A stretch of DNA of 23,198 nucleotides from HyVt-560 sp964577195 (GTDB taxonomy: Bacteria; Pseudomonadota; Gammaproteobacteria; UWMA-0217), in contig CAZNYF010000022.1 of assembly GCA_964577195.1 (NCBI GenBank), positions 1-23,198 of the forward strand. The letters are read 5' to 3'. The notes beneath the pieces are model-generated. The model searched no databases and was not told the DNA's origin. It worked only from the letters and a program-made list of their open reading frames with translations. Position 1 is the first letter of the stretch; every line of letters begins with the position of its first letter. The translations under genes and the position numbers were made by a program. Positions 1-6,699 of the stretch are shown in pieces.

Positions 1-57
1 ATCCGCGAAGGTGGTCGTACCGTAGGTGCGGGTGTTGTCTCTAAGGTTATTGAGTAA
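1..57 (+). CDS. tuf: Elongation factor Tu, C-terminal end (partial)
   Basis: Only the last 18 codons and the TAA stop are present; the rest lies before the window. The peptide IREGGRTVGAGVVSKVIE is the conserved C-terminus of EF-Tu, the GTPase that carries aminoacyl-tRNA to the ribosomal A site. It closes the third beta-barrel domain, which contacts tRNA. Only 5 nt separate its stop from rpsJ, so tuf and rpsJ are probably co-transcribed, as at the str/S10 junction of many non-enteric gammaproteobacteria. Which tuf copy this is cannot be told. Confidence 0.93.
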   Translation: MREGGRTVGAGVVSKVIE

Positions 58-62
58 AGATT

Positions 63-377
63 ATGAGTGCTAGCCAAAGTATCCGAATTCGCCTCAAGGC
101 ATTTGATCATCGTTTGATTGATCGTTCTGCTAAAGAGATTGTTGAAACCGCTAAAAGAACTGGCGCTAGAGTTAAAGGGCCAATTCCTTTGCCTACACGC
201 AAAGAGCGCTTCACTGTGTTGACTTCTCCGCATGTTAATAAAGATGCGCGAGATCAATATGAGCTGCGCACGCACAAGCGTTTGATGGATATTGTAGAGC
301 CAACAGACAAGACTGTTGATGCGCTCATGAAGCTCGATCTTGCGGCTGGCGTGGATGTGCAAATAAAGCTTAACTAA
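63..377 (+). CDS. rpsJ: 30S ribosomal protein S10 (NusE)
   Basis: A 104-residue protein matching E. coli S10 (103 residues) along its whole length, including RIRLKAFDHRLID near the start, the central GPIPLPTRKERFTVL loop and the LDLAAGVDVQI end. S10 sits in the head of the small subunit. It also partners NusB in transcription antitermination. It starts 5 nt after the tuf stop with only a weak AAAGA ribosome-binding site, which suggests translational coupling to tuf. A long spacer with promoter-like and hairpin sequence separates it from rplC, so it may belong to the tuf transcript as much as to the S10 operon. Confidence 0.98.
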   Translation: MSASQSIRIRLKAFDHRLIDRSAKEIVETAKRTGARVKGPIPLPTRKERFTVLTSPHVNKDARDQYELRTHKRLMDIVEPTDKTVDALMKLDLAAGVDVQIKLN

Positions 378-398
378 GCTGAAATAGTCTGGCATAAT
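370..398 (+). promoter_or_regulatory. Candidate S10-operon promoter between rpsJ and rplC
   Basis: TTAACT (370-375) and CATAAT (393-398) are separated by 17 nt. A TG at 390-391 makes an extended -10 element. The discriminator that follows (GCGCGCCCT) is strongly GC-rich, a feature of stringently controlled ribosomal promoters. The -35 box overlaps the last rpsJ codons. This is read from sequence only, and no start site is proven. Confidence 0.5.
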
Positions 399-410
399 GC
401 GCGCCCTCTT

Positions 411-442
411 GCGGCCCGAACCGGTTTTACGGCTCGGGCCGC
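411..442 (+). promoter_or_regulatory. GC-rich leader hairpin upstream of rplC
   Basis: Inverted arms 411-423 and 430-442 are 13 nt each, with a 6-nt loop GTTTTA and one A/C mismatch. No T run follows directly (the next bases are AGGTTTCT), so it is not a textbook terminator. It lies in the untranslated leader of rplC-rplD. In E. coli, L4 (rplD) controls its own operon through a leader hairpin, so a similar role is possible here but unproven. Confidence 0.55.
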
Positions 443-462
443 AGGTTTCTAAGAAATTGAAA

Positions 463-486
463 TTAGTTAATTTTTTAGTTGATTTT
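463..486 (+). repeat. 12-bp tandem duplication in the rplC leader
   Basis: TTAGTTAATTTT (463-474) is followed directly by TTAGTTGATTTT (475-486), with one difference. It is AT-rich and lies just upstream of the rplC ribosome-binding site (GAGG at 496-499). It may keep the site unstructured, or it may simply be a replication-slippage product. Confidence 0.6.
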
Positions 487-508
487 AGATCAGCTGAGGT
501 TAGAGAAA

Positions 509-1147
509 ATGTCCATCGGAGTTGTCGGTAGAAAGCTGGGAATGAGTCGGGTTTTTACCGATGAAGGTAATTCTGTACCTGTAAGTGTCGTCGAAGTGCT
601 GGCAAATCGAGTTTGTCAGGTTAAAAACGATGAGATTGACGGGTATAACGCTATCCAGGTCACGACAGATGCGCGTAAGGCTTCGAAGGTGAATAAGCCG
701 CTAGCAGGTCACTATAAGAAGGCGAGCCAGGAAGCTGGTCGCGGATTATGGGAATTCCGTCTAGACGCTGACCATGGTTACGAAATTGGTGCTGAGATCG
801 GCGCGGATTTATTTGAGTTGGGACAGAAGATTGATGTTTCAGGTGTGAGTATTGGTAAAGGTTTTGCCGGTGTTATCAAGCGGTGGGGCTTTGCAGGTAA
901 GGACGCAACGCACGGTAACTCAATCAATCACCGTACGCCGGGTTCTATCGGGCAATGTCAGACTCCAGGCCGAGTCTTTAAAGGTAAGAAAATGACCGGT
1001 CATATGGGTAATGTAAAGCGAACTCAGCAGAATCTTGAAGTGGTTAAAATTGACGCTGAAAGAAATCTGATTCTGGTTAAGGGTTCAATTCCAGGTTCAA
1101 AGGGTGGTGATGTAGTCATCTCTCCTGCGGTTAAGAGCAAGGGTTAG
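509..1147 (+). CDS. rplC: 50S ribosomal protein L3
   Basis: A 212-residue protein beginning MSIGVVGRKLGMSR, the family's standard N-terminus. An in-frame TTG at 479 would add ten unconserved residues; ATG 509 is preferred because GAGG lies 9 nt upstream. L3 is an early-assembly protein whose long extension reaches the peptidyl transferase centre. The conserved tip is present as GSIGQCQTPGRVFKGKKM, with Cys where E. coli has Asn just before the glutamine that E. coli PrmB methylates. The gene is followed after 2 nt by rplD and is the first gene behind the candidate S10 promoter. Confidence 0.98.
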   Translation: MSIGVVGRKLGMSRVFTDEGNSVPVSVVEVLANRVCQVKNDEIDGYNAIQVTTDARKASKVNKPLAGHYKKASQEAGRGLWEFRLDADHGYEIGAEIGADLFELGQKIDVSGVSIGKGFAGVIKRWGFAGKDATHGNSINHRTPGSIGQCQTPGRVFKGKKMTGHMGNVKRTQQNLEVVKIDAERNLILVKGSIPGSKGGDVVISPAVKSKG

Positions 1148-1149
1148 TT

Positions 1150-1752
1150 ATGGATCTTCAGATTACAGGCGGTGGTAGTGTTAGCGTTTCGGATGATACG
1201 TTCGGGCGCGACTACAATCAGGCATTGGTACATCAGGCGGTAACAGCGTATATGGCTGGTGGTCGTGCTGGAACCAAGGCGCAAAAGAATCGCTCAGATG
1301 TTTCTGGTGGCGGTGCTAAGCCCTGGCGTCAAAAAGGTACAGGTCGTGCCAGAGCCGGTACGATTCGTAGCCCATTGTGGCGTTCAGGTGGCGCGACGTT
1401 TGCTGCACGTCCCAGAGACTTTACTCAAAAGCTTAATAAGAAAATGTATCGCGCTGCGATTCGTTCAATTGTTTCAGAGCTGGCACGTCAGGATCGTTTA
1501 GTTGTGGTTGACTCGTTTGCGGTTGATTCGCATAAAACCAAAGATTTGGTTGCCAAGCTTAAAGGTATGGATTTATCGGATGTGTTCATTGTTACCGATG
1601 AGGCTAGTGATGATTTAGCTAAAGCATCCGGTAATTTGTATCGTGTCGATGTTGCTGGTGTTAGCGGCGTAAATCCGGTTTCTTTGTTGCGCAACAAAAA
1701 GGTTTTAATGACCTCGGCTGCGATAAAGAAGATTGAGGAGTGGCTGTCATGA
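1150..1752 (+). CDS. rplD: 50S ribosomal protein L4
   Basis: A 200-residue protein with the L4 signature: an N-terminal globular part, then the basic extended loop (about residues 40-85, containing GGGAKPWRQKGTGRARAG) that lines the exit-tunnel constriction. In E. coli, L4 also represses its operon by attenuating transcription and blocking translation in the leader. That makes the hairpin at 411-442 relevant, though the link is inference. The start follows the rplC stop by 2 nt. The end overlaps rplW by four bases (ATGA), which implies translational coupling. Confidence 0.98.
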   Translation: MDLQITGGGSVSVSDDTFGRDYNQALVHQAVTAYMAGGRAGTKAQKNRSDVSGGGAKPWRQKGTGRARAGTIRSPLWRSGGATFAARPRDFTQKLNKKMYRAAIRSIVSELARQDRLVVVDSFAVDSHKTKDLVAKLKGMDLSDVFIVTDEASDDLAKASGNLYRVDVAGVSGVNPVSLLRNKKVLMTSAAIKKIEEWLS

Positions 1753-2045
1753 ACAAAAACAGATTATTACAAGTGTTGCGTATGCCGCATATTTCAGAGA
1801 AAGCTGCATTAGCTGCCGATAGCTCTAATCAATATGTGTTTAAAGTCGCTGGCGATGCTAATAAATTAGAAATACGCAAGGCAGTTGAGTCTGTCTTTGA
1901 TGTAAAAGTAGAGACTGTGCGTGTCCTGAATGTGAAAGGCAAAGTGAAACGCTTTGGTGCTCGCGAAGGTAAGCGTGCAAGCTGGCGCAAGGCGTATATT
2001 CGTCTTCAAAAAGGCCAGGAAATAGAATTCGCTGGAGTGGAATAG
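1749..2045 (+). CDS. rplW: 50S ribosomal protein L23
   Basis: A 98-residue protein starting MNKNRLLQVLRMPHISEKA. ATG 1749 is preferred to the upstream in-frame GTG 1740 because it aligns with E. coli L23 and overlaps the L4 stop as ATGA. L23 sits at the polypeptide exit and is the docking site for trigger factor and signal recognition particle; the conserved Glu in the ISEKA motif is the trigger factor contact in E. coli. The C-terminal half carries the usual basic loop (KVKRFGAREGKR) that reaches into the tunnel. Confidence 0.97.
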   Translation: MNKNRLLQVLRMPHISEKAALAADSSNQYVFKVAGDANKLEIRKAVESVFDVKVETVRVLNVKGKVKRFGAREGKRASWRKAYIRLQKGQEIEFAGVE

Positions 2046-2048
2046 ATC

Positions 2049-2879
2049 ATGGCAATGTTAAAGGCAAAACCTACCTCTCCAGGTAGACGATTTACGGTCA
2101 GTGTTGCTCGTCCGCATCTGCATAAAGGTCAGCCTTATGCGCCTTTGGTGGAAAAGAAAACCAAGTCAGGCGGGCGTAATAACAAGGGTCGGATTACTAC
2201 CCGTCATATCGGTGGTGGTCATAAACAACGTTATCGTGTAATTGATTTTAAGCGTACTAAAGACGGGATCCCTGCGACTATAGAGCGTATTGAGTACGAT
2301 CCTAATCGTACTGCGTACATCGCGCTGCTGAAATATGCAGATGGTGAGCGTCGTTACATTATTGCTCCTGGGGATTTAAGGGCTGGTGATAGTGTGCAGT
2401 CTGGTGTTAGTACACCAATCAAGTCTGGTAATACTTTGCCATTACGCAGTATTCCGGTCGGTACCATTATTCATTGTGTTGAGTTAAAGCCTGGTAAAGG
2501 TGCGCAGTTAGCGCGCAGTGCGGGTACTTCAATTCAGCTGGTCGCACGAGAAGGTAACTATTCAACTTTAAGGTTACGTTCTGGTGAAACTCGAAAAGTT
2601 CTTTCGGATTGTCGAGCAACCATCGGTGTTGTCTCTAATTCAGAGCATAACCTGGTTAAACTCGGTAAAGCGGGTGCTTCTCGCTGGCGCGGTGTTAGAC
2701 CTACCGTTCGCGGTGTTGCGATGAACCCTGTGGATCACCCGCACGGTGGTGGTGAAGGCCGTACTTCTGGTGGTCGCCATCCCGTATCTCCTTGGGGTGT
2801 TCCAACTAAAGGTTACAAGACGCGTTCTAACAAACGTACAGATAAACTCATTGTGCGTCAGCGCAAGAAACGTAAATAG
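2049..2879 (+). CDS. rplB: 50S ribosomal protein L2
   Basis: A 276-residue protein near-identical in layout to E. coli L2 (273). It begins MAMLKAKPTSPGRRF, has an OB-like and an SH3-like RNA-binding domain, and keeps the conserved C-terminal MNPVDHPHGGGEGR loop. That loop includes the histidine (E. coli His229) important for peptidyl transfer and subunit association. The basic tail KTRSNKRTDKLIVRQRKKRK binds 23S rRNA. It starts 3 nt after rplW, and rpsS follows after 9 nt. Confidence 0.98.
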   Translation: MAMLKAKPTSPGRRFTVSVARPHLHKGQPYAPLVEKKTKSGGRNNKGRITTRHIGGGHKQRYRVIDFKRTKDGIPATIERIEYDPNRTAYIALLKYADGERRYIIAPGDLRAGDSVQSGVSTPIKSGNTLPLRSIPVGTIIHCVELKPGKGAQLARSAGTSIQLVAREGNYSTLRLRSGETRKVLSDCRATIGVVSNSEHNLVKLGKAGASRWRGVRPTVRGVAMNPVDHPHGGGEGRTSGGRHPVSPWGVPTKGYKTRSNKRTDKLIVRQRKKRK

Positions 2880-2888
2880 AGGTGATAA

Positions 2889-3161
2889 GTGCCACGTTCG
2901 CTGATTAAAGGCCCATTTATTGACCATCACCTTCAAAAGAAGGTTGAGGTAGCAGTAGAAAAGGGCGATAGAAAACCAATTAAAACATGGTCTCGCCGGT
3001 CTATGGTGTCTCCAGATATGGTTGGGTTAACCATCGCGATTCATAACGGTCGCCAGCATATGCCAGTTCTGATCAATGAAAATATGGTTGGTCACAAGCT
3101 TGGTGAATTTGCTGCGACTCGAACTTATCGCGGCCACGTTGCCGATAAGAAGGTGAGGTAG
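2889..3161 (+). CDS. rpsS: 30S ribosomal protein S19
   Basis: A 90-residue protein beginning (M)PRSLIKGPFIDHHL and containing TWSRRSMVSPDMVGLTIAIHNG and VGHKLGEFAATRTYRGH, the S19 signatures. It begins with GTG, preceded by AGAGGTGA as ribosome-binding site. S19 forms a complex with S13 in the 30S head and touches the large subunit through an intersubunit bridge. Its 3' end carries AAGGTGAGG, which serves as the ribosome-binding site for rplV. Confidence 0.98.
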   Translation: MPRSLIKGPFIDHHLQKKVEVAVEKGDRKPIKTWSRRSMVSPDMVGLTIAIHNGRQHMPVLINENMVGHKLGEFAATRTYRGHVADKKVR

Positions 3162-3166
3162 TTATT

Positions 3167-3505
3167 GTGTCTATCGAAACAAAAGCCAAATTAAAAGCGG
3201 CAAGTATTTCTCCTCAAAAAGTCCGCTTGGTTGCGGATCAGGTTCGTGGGCTTGACGTTGAAAAGGCGTTAGAGCTCTTGGCGTTTAGTTCAAAGAAAGC
3301 AGCCAGAATTCTGAAAAAAGTTTTGGAGTCGGCAATTGCTAATGCCGAGCATAACGACGGCGCGGATATTGATGAGTTGAAAGTGTCAACCGTATTTGTT
3401 GACGCCGGACCTGTTGCTAAACGAATTAGGCCTAGAGCCAAGGGGCGTGCTAACCGCATATTGAAGCGCACCAGTCATATTACAGTCTGCGTGAGCGATC
3501 AATAG
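3167..3505 (+). CDS. rplV: 50S ribosomal protein L22
   Basis: A 112-residue protein matching L22 (E. coli 110) from the SPQKVRLVADQVRG motif through VLESAIANAEHNDGADIDELKV to the end ILKRTSHITVCVSD. The C-terminal beta-hairpin (about residues 80-102, rich in Arg and Lys) lines the exit tunnel opposite L4 and is where macrolide-resistance changes occur in other bacteria; it has normal length here. The start is GTG, with its Shine-Dalgarno sequence inside the end of rpsS. Confidence 0.98.
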   Translation: MSIETKAKLKAASISPQKVRLVADQVRGLDVEKALELLAFSSKKAARILKKVLESAIANAEHNDGADIDELKVSTVFVDAGPVAKRIRPRAKGRANRILKRTSHITVCVSDQ

Positions 3506-3514
3506 GAGCTTATT

Positions 3515-4213
3515 ATGGGACAAAAAGTACATCCAATTGGATTTAGATTAGGTATCTCAGCGGACTGGAACTCACGTTGGTACGCGGATAAGGGCGATTT
3601 CGCAATTTTCCTGCTTAATGATATCGAGGTTCGTGAGTTTCTTACGAAGAAACTGGCAAAAGCGTCCGTTAAGAAAATAGAAATCGAGCGCTCCGCTAAC
3701 AACGCGTTGATTACGATTCACACGGCACGCCCTGGTATTGTTATTGGTAAGAAAGGCGAAGACATAGAGCGTCTACGTAAAGCTGTTGCACCGATGTTTG
3801 GTTTGGGGCTTGGTAGTATCAAAATGAATATCGAAGAGGTGCGTAAGCCTGAAGTTGAGGCGCAACTCGTTTCTGAAAGTATTTCCCAGCAGTTAGAGCG
3901 TCGTATTATGTTCCGCCGTGCGATGAAGCGCGCCGTCGGTAATGCCATGCGCTTAGGCGCGCTTGGTGTGAAAGTGCACGTTTCTGGTCGGTTGAATGGC
4001 TCAGAAATCGCCCGCGCAGAATGGTATAGAGAAGGACGTGTTCCTCTTCATACACTACGCGCAGACATTGACTACGGCTTTACCGAGGCTAAAACAAGCT
4101 ACGGTATCCTGGGTGTGAAAGTCTGGATCTACAAAGGAGAGGTCTATGACCTTGAAGCGAAACGTCAAAGCCAGAAAAAGAACGCTAGCAAAGGCAAGCG
4201 TCCAGGTAAATAA
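3515..4213 (+). CDS. rpsC: 30S ribosomal protein S3
   Basis: A 232-residue protein (E. coli 233). It has an N-terminal type II KH domain with the GxxG loop in IVIGKKGEDIERLRK (about residues 70-84) and a C-terminal domain containing RRIMFRRAMKRAV. The latter carries the basic residues that in E. coli give S3 a part in the mRNA-entry helicase. S3 forms the mRNA entry pore with S4 and S5. An AGGAG ribosome-binding site lies just upstream (AATAGGAGCTTATTATG). The C-terminal tail is lysine-rich, as is usual. Confidence 0.98.
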   Translation: MGQKVHPIGFRLGISADWNSRWYADKGDFAIFLLNDIEVREFLTKKLAKASVKKIEIERSANNALITIHTARPGIVIGKKGEDIERLRKAVAPMFGLGLGSIKMNIEEVRKPEVEAQLVSESISQQLERRIMFRRAMKRAVGNAMRLGALGVKVHVSGRLNGSEIARAEWYREGRVPLHTLRADIDYGFTEAKTSYGILGVKVWIYKGEVYDLEAKRQSQKKNASKGKRPGK

Positions 4214-4215
4214 TC

Positions 4216-4629
4216 ATGCTACAACCTAAACGAACAAAATTCCGTAAGCAGCACAAAGGTCGTAATCGTGGGCTTGCGCAAAATGGTAACAAAGTCAGCT
4301 TTGGTGAATATGGTTTAAAAGCCACTGGCCGCGGTCGAATTACTGCACGCCAAATCGAAGCAGCACGTCGTGCGATGACTCGTCATGTTAAGCGTACCGG
4401 AAAAATCTGGATTCGAATTTTCCCGGATGTTCCGGTTACCAAAAAACCTCTCGAAGTTCGAATGGGTAAAGGTAAAGGTAATGTTGAATATTGGGTTGCC
4501 AAGATCCAGCCTGGGAAGATGTTGTACGAAATGGAAGGCGTTGATGAAGAAACAGCTCGTCATGCTTTTAAGTTAGCATCGGCGAAGCTTCCTGTTAGTA
4601 CCCAGTTTGTTACCCGTCAGGTGATGTAA
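4216..4629 (+). CDS. rplP: 50S ribosomal protein L16
   Basis: A 137-residue protein (E. coli 136) starting MLQPKRTKFRKQHKGRNRGLA. The conserved central segment WIRIFPDVPVTKKPLEVRMGKGKGNVEYWVA contains the arginine (E. coli Arg81) that the RoxA oxygenase hydroxylates in some bacteria. L16 helps place tRNA in the A site and completes late 50S assembly. The gene begins 2 nt after rpsC, and its stop overlaps the rpmC start by one base (TAATG), a coupling arrangement. Confidence 0.98.
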   Translation: MLQPKRTKFRKQHKGRNRGLAQNGNKVSFGEYGLKATGRGRITARQIEAARRAMTRHVKRTGKIWIRIFPDVPVTKKPLEVRMGKGKGNVEYWVAKIQPGKMLYEMEGVDEETARHAFKLASAKLPVSTQFVTRQVM

Positions 4630-4832
4630 TGAAAGCGTCTGAGTTGCGAGAAAAGACAATCGATGAGTTGAATGAAGAGCTGATTAATGTTCGACAGGAG
4701 CAATTTAATCTGCGCATGCAACAGGCTTCTGGACAAGCGCCTCGTCCTGATCAGATTACTCTGGCACGAAAGAATGTCGCTCGTATTTTAACCATAGTGA
4801 AAGAAAAGCAGCACGAAGGTACTAAGGCATGA
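4629..4832 (+). CDS. rpmC: 50S ribosomal protein L29
   Basis: A 67-residue, two-helix protein with the family motif MKASELREKTIDELNEEL and the basic stretch PDQITLARKNVARILTIVKEK. L29 lies beside L23 at the tunnel exit. It overlaps rplP by one base and rpsQ by four (ATGA), so rplP, rpmC and rpsQ are likely translated as a coupled unit. Confidence 0.97.
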   Translation: MKASELREKTIDELNEELINVRQEQFNLRMQQASGQAPRPDQITLARKNVARILTIVKEKQHEGTKA

Positions 4833-5092
4833 GTGAAGAAACTAAACAAGATTCCAAGGTTGGGCGTACAATGTCCGGCCGCGTGGTTAGCGATAAAATG
4901 GATAAAACCATTACCGTTATGATTGAACGTAAAGTGAAGCATCCAATTTATGGAAAATTCATTCGTCGCTCAAGCAAATTCCATGTACATGATGAAGATA
5001 ATAATGCCAAAACAGGCGATATGGTTTTGATTAAAGAAACCCGGCCTCGTTCAAAAACCAAATCCTGGGATTTGGTAAGTGTTGTCGATTAA
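4829..5092 (+). CDS. rpsQ: 30S ribosomal protein S17
   Basis: An 87-residue OB-fold protein (E. coli 84) containing GRVVSDKMDKTITVMIERKVKHPIYGKFIRRSSKFHVHDE, the classical S17 core. It binds the 5' domain of 16S rRNA early in assembly. It is the last gene of the S10 operon in the E. coli arrangement. Its TAA stop lies in the loop of a small hairpin followed by a T run, and a 40-nt spacer separates it from rplN. Confidence 0.97.
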   Translation: MSEETKQDSKVGRTMSGRVVSDKMDKTITVMIERKVKHPIYGKFIRRSSKFHVHDEDNNAKTGDMVLIKETRPRSKTKSWDLVSVVD

Positions 5093-5101
5093 TCGACTTT
5101 T
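5084..5101 (+). terminator. Terminator-like hairpin over the rpsQ stop codon
   Basis: GTCGA (5084-5088) pairs with TCGAC (5093-5097) around a TTAA loop that contains the rpsQ stop codon TAA (5090-5092). Four T residues follow (5098-5101). The 5-bp stem is weak for an intrinsic terminator. It sits exactly at the S10/spc boundary, so partial termination or attenuation is possible. Confidence 0.4.
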
Positions 5102-5132
5102 GATCAGAAATAACTAGAGACGAGATACTGCA

Positions 5133-5501
5133 ATGATTCAAATGCAAACAGTACTAAACGTCGCTGACAACAGCGGTGCTAAGCGAGTACAGTGCATCAA
5201 AGTCCTCGGTGGATCACACCGTCGCTACGCAGCGATTGGAGATGTCATCAAGGTCAGCATTAAAGAGGCGATTCCTCGCGGAAAAGTGAAAAAAGGCGAT
5301 GTTTATAACGCTGTAGTTGTACGTACTGCTAAAGGTGTGCGTCGTAGTGACGGTTCGTTAATCCGCTTTGATAATAATGCTGCGGTTTTACTGAATGCTC
5401 AAAATCAGCCTATCGGTACTCGTATTTTTGGTCCGGTAACGCGAGAGTTGAGAAACCAGCAATTCATGAAAATCATTTCATTAGCGCCAGAAGTGCTTTG
5501 A
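5133..5501 (+). CDS. rplN: 50S ribosomal protein L14
   Basis: A 122-residue protein (E. coli 123) starting MIQMQTVLNVADNSGAKRVQCIKVLGGS and containing GKVKKGDVYNAVVVRTAKGVRR and GTRIFGPVTRELR. L14 is at the subunit interface, makes intersubunit bridges and is the target of the silencing factor RsfS. It is the first gene of the spc set. The 40-nt spacer ahead of it is longer than most spacers in this superoperon. Confidence 0.98.
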   Translation: MIQMQTVLNVADNSGAKRVQCIKVLGGSHRRYAAIGDVIKVSIKEAIPRGKVKKGDVYNAVVVRTAKGVRRSDGSLIRFDNNAAVLLNAQNQPIGTRIFGPVTRELRNQQFMKIISLAPEVL

Positions 5502-5514
5502 CGGAGCGATAAAT

Positions 5515-5832
5515 ATGAACCGTTTACTAAATGGCGATGAAATTATTGTTATCGCGGGTAAAGATAAAGGACGTCGAGGTACAATCGAGAGGGTACTCTC
5601 AAACGGCCGCGTAGTTGTTCAAGGTATCAACGTCGTTAAAAAACACCAGAAAGGAAATCCTAATGCTGGTGTTGCCGGTGGTATTATTCAGAAAGAAATG
5701 CCAATCAATGCATCTAATGTAATGGTGTTTAATGCGGCTACCGGCAAAGGTGATCGCATAGGATACAAATCTTTGGATGATGGCCGCAAAGTGCGTTATT
5801 TCAAATCAAATAACGAAACATTGGATCAGTAG
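5515..5832 (+). CDS. rplX: 50S ribosomal protein L24
   Basis: A 105-residue protein (E. coli 104). A KOW motif lies at about residues 8-34 (DEIIVIAGKDKGRRGTIERV), followed by the conserved VVQGINVVKKHQKGNPN. L24 starts assembly of the 50S subunit at the 5' end of 23S rRNA. A GACGGAG ribosome-binding site precedes ATG 5515. The next gene, rplE, starts 7 nt after the stop. Confidence 0.97.
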   Translation: MNRLLNGDEIIVIAGKDKGRRGTIERVLSNGRVVVQGINVVKKHQKGNPNAGVAGGIIQKEMPINASNVMVFNAATGKGDRIGYKSLDDGRKVRYFKSNNETLDQ

Positions 5833-5839
5833 GTGTGTC

Positions 5840-6379
5840 ATGTCTAGATTAAAAACGTTATTTGATGATGAGCTTGCAGCTAAGCTGCAAAAAGAGTTGG
5901 GGTTAAATAACCCAATGGAAGTTCCTCGTTTGAAAAAGATCACTCTTAATATGGGGTTGGGCGAAGCGGTAGCTGATAAAAAGATCGTTATAGCAGCGAT
6001 AGGTGATATGTCCAACATAGCTGGGCAGAAAGCAGTCCCCACTTTGGCGCGACTCTCAATTGCGGGCTTCAAAATTCGTGACGGTTGGCCTATCGGTTGC
6101 AAAGTAACCTTGCGTAGCGAACAGATGTATGAGTTTTTTGATCGTTTGATTAATATTTCAATCCCGCGTATTCGAGATTTTCGCGGTTTAAGTCCAAAAA
6201 GTTTTGATGGGCGCGGAAATTACAATATGGGAATAAAAGAGCAAATTATTTTCCCGGAAATTGATTACGATAAAATCGACAGATTACGCGGAATGGATAT
6301 TGCAATCACCACTTCAACAAACAATGACGATCATGCTAGAGCCTTACTTAAAGCATTTTCGTTTCCGTTCAGGAATTAA
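5840..6379 (+). CDS. rplE: 50S ribosomal protein L5
   Basis: A 179-residue protein, the same length as E. coli L5. Start ATG 5840 is chosen over the in-frame ATG 5777, which lies inside rplX, because it gives MSRLKTLFDDEL at the family position and has AGTAGGTG upstream. Conserved blocks include KITLNMGLGEA, AGFKIRDGWPIGCKVTLR and FRGLSPKSFDGRGNYNMGIKEQIIFPEIDYDKIDR. L5 binds 5S rRNA with L18 and forms bridge B1b with S13. In E. coli the S8 repressor binds mRNA near this start; I could not recognise that site here by eye. Confidence 0.98.
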   Translation: MSRLKTLFDDELAAKLQKELGLNNPMEVPRLKKITLNMGLGEAVADKKIVIAAIGDMSNIAGQKAVPTLARLSIAGFKIRDGWPIGCKVTLRSEQMYEFFDRLINISIPRIRDFRGLSPKSFDGRGNYNMGIKEQIIFPEIDYDKIDRLRGMDIAITTSTNNDDHARALLKAFSFPFRN

Positions 6380-6381
6380 AT

Positions 6382-6687
6382 ATGGCTAAGACCTCAATGA
6401 TCGAACGTGAGAAGCGGCGCACCAAAGCAGTCGCTAAATACGCGGCTAGGCGCGCAGAATTAAAAGAAACTATTCGCGCTGTCGATACCGATTTTGAAGT
6501 ACGTATGGATGCTGTCACCCAGCTACAAAAGTTACCACGCGATGGCGCTAAAACTCGGCAGCGTAATCGTTGCGCGATTACAGGTCGTCCACATGGTTTT
6601 TACCGGAAATTTGGTATTGGCCGAAATAAATTACGGGAGCTGGCCATGCGCGGCGATATTCCCGGTTTGACTAAAGCAAGTTGGTAG
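6382..6687 (+). CDS. rpsN: 30S ribosomal protein S14 (zinc-free form)
   Basis: A 101-residue protein, the same length as E. coli S14, beginning MAKTSMIEREKRRTKAV. The C-terminal motif RQRNRCAITGRPHGFYRKFGIGRNKLRELA contains a single Cys instead of the paired CxxC motifs of the zinc-binding type, so this is the C-minus (zinc-independent) form. S14 lies in the 30S head near S3 and S10. It begins 2 nt after the rplE stop. Confidence 0.98.
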   Translation: MAKTSMIEREKRRTKAVAKYAARRAELKETIRAVDTDFEVRMDAVTQLQKLPRDGAKTRQRNRCAITGRPHGFYRKFGIGRNKLRELAMRGDIPGLTKASW

Positions 6688-6699
6688 GTAGAAGCAACT

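Noticed and set aside
479..508. Earlier TTG start for rplC
   Set aside because: It adds ten residues not found in L3, and the GAGG site fits ATG 509.
5100..5129. spc promoter TTGATC-18 nt-GATACT before rplN
   Set aside because: The start point would fall at or inside the rplN ATG, leaving no leader, and both boxes are poor.
5777..5839. Earlier ATG start for rplE
   Set aside because: It would overlap rplX by 56 bases and adds 21 non-family residues; ATG 5840 has a ribosome-binding site and the family N-terminus.
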